Of a stretch of 64,000 nucleotides of DNA, positions 62,913 through 64,000 are shown one piece after another. The notes beneath the pieces were generated by a model. The model was not told the origin of the DNA. It saw nothing but the letters and a program-made list of their open reading frames with translations, and ran no database searches. The stretch is from NCBI RefSeq assembly GCF_001723285.1, contig NZ_LPWG01000010.1, positions 248,001 through 312,000 of the forward strand. Reading direction: 5' to 3'. Numbering within the stretch: position 1 is the first letter of the stretch; every line of letters begins with the position of its first letter. The translations under genes and the position numbers were made by a program. This DNA is from Methyloceanibacter methanicus. Lineage in GTDB: Bacteria; Pseudomonadota; Alphaproteobacteria; Rhizobiales; Methyloligellaceae.

Positions 62913-64000
62913 CTAAGCGCGCATCCGCTCGCCGAGCTTTGCCAGGAACGCGAGGCAGGAGTCGATCTGCGCCAGCGAGACGAACTCGTCCGCCGCATGG
63001 GCCTGTTCGATGTCGCCGGGGCCGCACACCACGGCCGCGCAGCCCGCATCCTGGAACAGGCCGGCTTCCGTCGCGTAGGAGACGCCTGAGGCGCGGTTGG
63101 CGCCGGTCAGCGTCATGGCCAGCGACACCGCCTCGGAGTCCGGCCCGGCCGAGAACGCCGGGACCGCTGTCTCCGTCCTTGTGTCGATGGCGGCATTCGG
63201 CGCGACGGCACGCATGTTCGGCAGCAAGGTCCTGTTGGCGAACGCCGCGAGCCGCGCGGGCACGTCCTTGGCCTTGGTGCCGGGAAGTCCCCGGAGCTGC
63301 CAGAGCACGTCGCAGTTCCGTGGCACGATATTGGGCGCGGTCCCCCCGTCCACCATCGCGACCATGACGGTGGAGTAGGGCGGGTCGTAATGCGGATCGT
63401 TCTCGGCCTTCGCGACCTCCGCCGCCATGCGGTCGATCTCCTCCACGATCTTCGAGGCGGCGGAAATCGCATTGACGCCGATCGCCGGCATGCTGGAATG
63501 GGCTTCCTTCCCGGTGACCGTCGTGCGGAACACGTCGATGCATTTGTGTCCGTCGATGACCTGCATGCCGGAGGGCTCGCCCACGATGACGACACGCGGG
63601 CGCGGCAAATCCTGCCCGAACCGCGCGATCATGGGCCGCACGCCGATGCATCCCACCTCCTCGTCATAGGAAACGAGGATATGGATGGGCTCGGCCAGCG
63701 GCGCCGATTTGAACAGCGGCACCGAGGCGAGCACGCAGGCGATGAAGCCTTTCATATCGCAGGTGCCCCGTCCGTAGAGCTTGCCGTCCCGCTCGGTCAG
63801 CGTGAACGGATCGGAGGTCCAGGATTGGCCCGTCACCGGCACGCAGTCGCTATGACCGGAAAGCCCGACGCCGCCCGCGCCGTCGCCAATGGTCGCGAGC
63901 AGGGAGGCCTTCTTGCCGTCGTCGCTCGGCACCAGGGTGGAGGCGACACCGTGACCGTCCAAGACGTCCCGCACGAATGCGATCAGATCGAGATTGGACC
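62913..64000 (-). CDS. argE: Acetylornithine deacetylase (M20 family), 5' end outside window
   Basis: At least 362 residues; the frame is open through the right edge (SNLDLIAFVRD precedes the first internal Met), so the start lies beyond 64000. Metal-ligand motifs: LSGHSDCVPVTG, YGRGTCDMKGF, SYDEEVGCIGV; substrate region GEPSGMQVIDGHKCIDVF and KEAHSSMPAIGVNAI. Hydrolyses N-acetylornithine to ornithine, the substrate of ArgF. It converges with hslO. Confidence 0.9.
   Translation of the reverse strand, partial: SNLDLIAFVRDVLDGHGVASTLVPSDDGKKASLLATIGDGAGGVGLSGHSDCVPVTGQSWTSDPFTLTERDGKLYGRGTCDMKGFIACVLASVPLFKSAPLAEPIHILVSYDEEVGCIGVRPMIARFGQDLPRPRVVIVGEPSGMQVIDGHKCIDVFRTTVTGKEAHSSMPAIGVNAISAASKIVEEIDRMAAEVAKAENDPHYDPPYSTVMVAMVDGGTAPNIVPRNCDVLWQLRGLPGTKAKDVPARLAAFANRTLLPNMRAVAPNAAIDTRTETAVPAFSAGPDSEAVSLAMTLTGANRASGVSYATEAGLFQDAGCAAVVCGPGDIEQAHAADEFVSLAQIDSCLAFLAKLGERMRA

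Overview
The window looks like an alphaproteobacterial chromosome segment of the order Hyphomicrobiales. A GcrA cell-cycle regulator beside a cluster of GANTC sites, the argD-argF-hslO order, and a pst-phoU-phoB locus with phoR upstream all point there. A complete N-methylglutamate (NMG) pathway for methylamine oxidation suggests a methylotroph, perhaps close to Methyloceanibacter or Methyloligella. The genus is inference; the order is fairly secure.

Layout. 1-6.7 kb: accessory-looking DNA with a periplasmic arylsulfatase, an AraC regulator, a beta-barrel protein, a Cys-repeat peptide and a DUF1254/DUF1214 protein. It is bounded by dispersed-repeat fragments and a tRNA-Arg 3'-half remnant. 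7-11.8 kb: a response regulator divergent from an operon of three small membrane proteins, an APC permease, a universal stress protein and two more membrane proteins. 11.9-16.2 kb: an RND pump and its adaptor. 16.4-28.3 kb: the NMG pathway, with mgsABC-gms-GNAT on the minus strand, mgdABCD on the plus strand, and two regulator genes between them. 28.5-40.4 kb: a K+/H+ antiporter, an aldehyde dehydrogenase with DUF779, a porin, a NosP-like FIST protein with hybrid kinase and LuxR-type regulator, an alcohol dehydrogenase and an Ivy lysozyme inhibitor. 40.8-50.4 kb: mrp, an asparagine-synthetase-like protein, a GGDEF-EAL protein, moaA, two small DUF proteins, a second alcohol dehydrogenase and ada. 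50.7-58.6 kb: phoR, a Pho box, pstSCAB, phoU and phoB. 58.7-64 kb: gcrA, argD, argF, hslO and a partial argE.

How genes work together. Gms makes gamma-glutamylmethylamide from methylamine and glutamate. MgsABC converts it to N-methylglutamate, and MgdABCD oxidises that to glutamate and a C1 unit. PhoR/PhoB control phosphate uptake by PstSCAB with PhoU as brake. ArgD, ArgF and ArgE are arginine-biosynthesis enzymes.

A caution for every reader. More than a dozen otherwise intact genes are broken by what are almost always single missing bases in GC-rich runs. This looks like residual sequencing error rather than gene decay. Coordinates of affected genes are given as the restored full span, with the shift position in the evidence.
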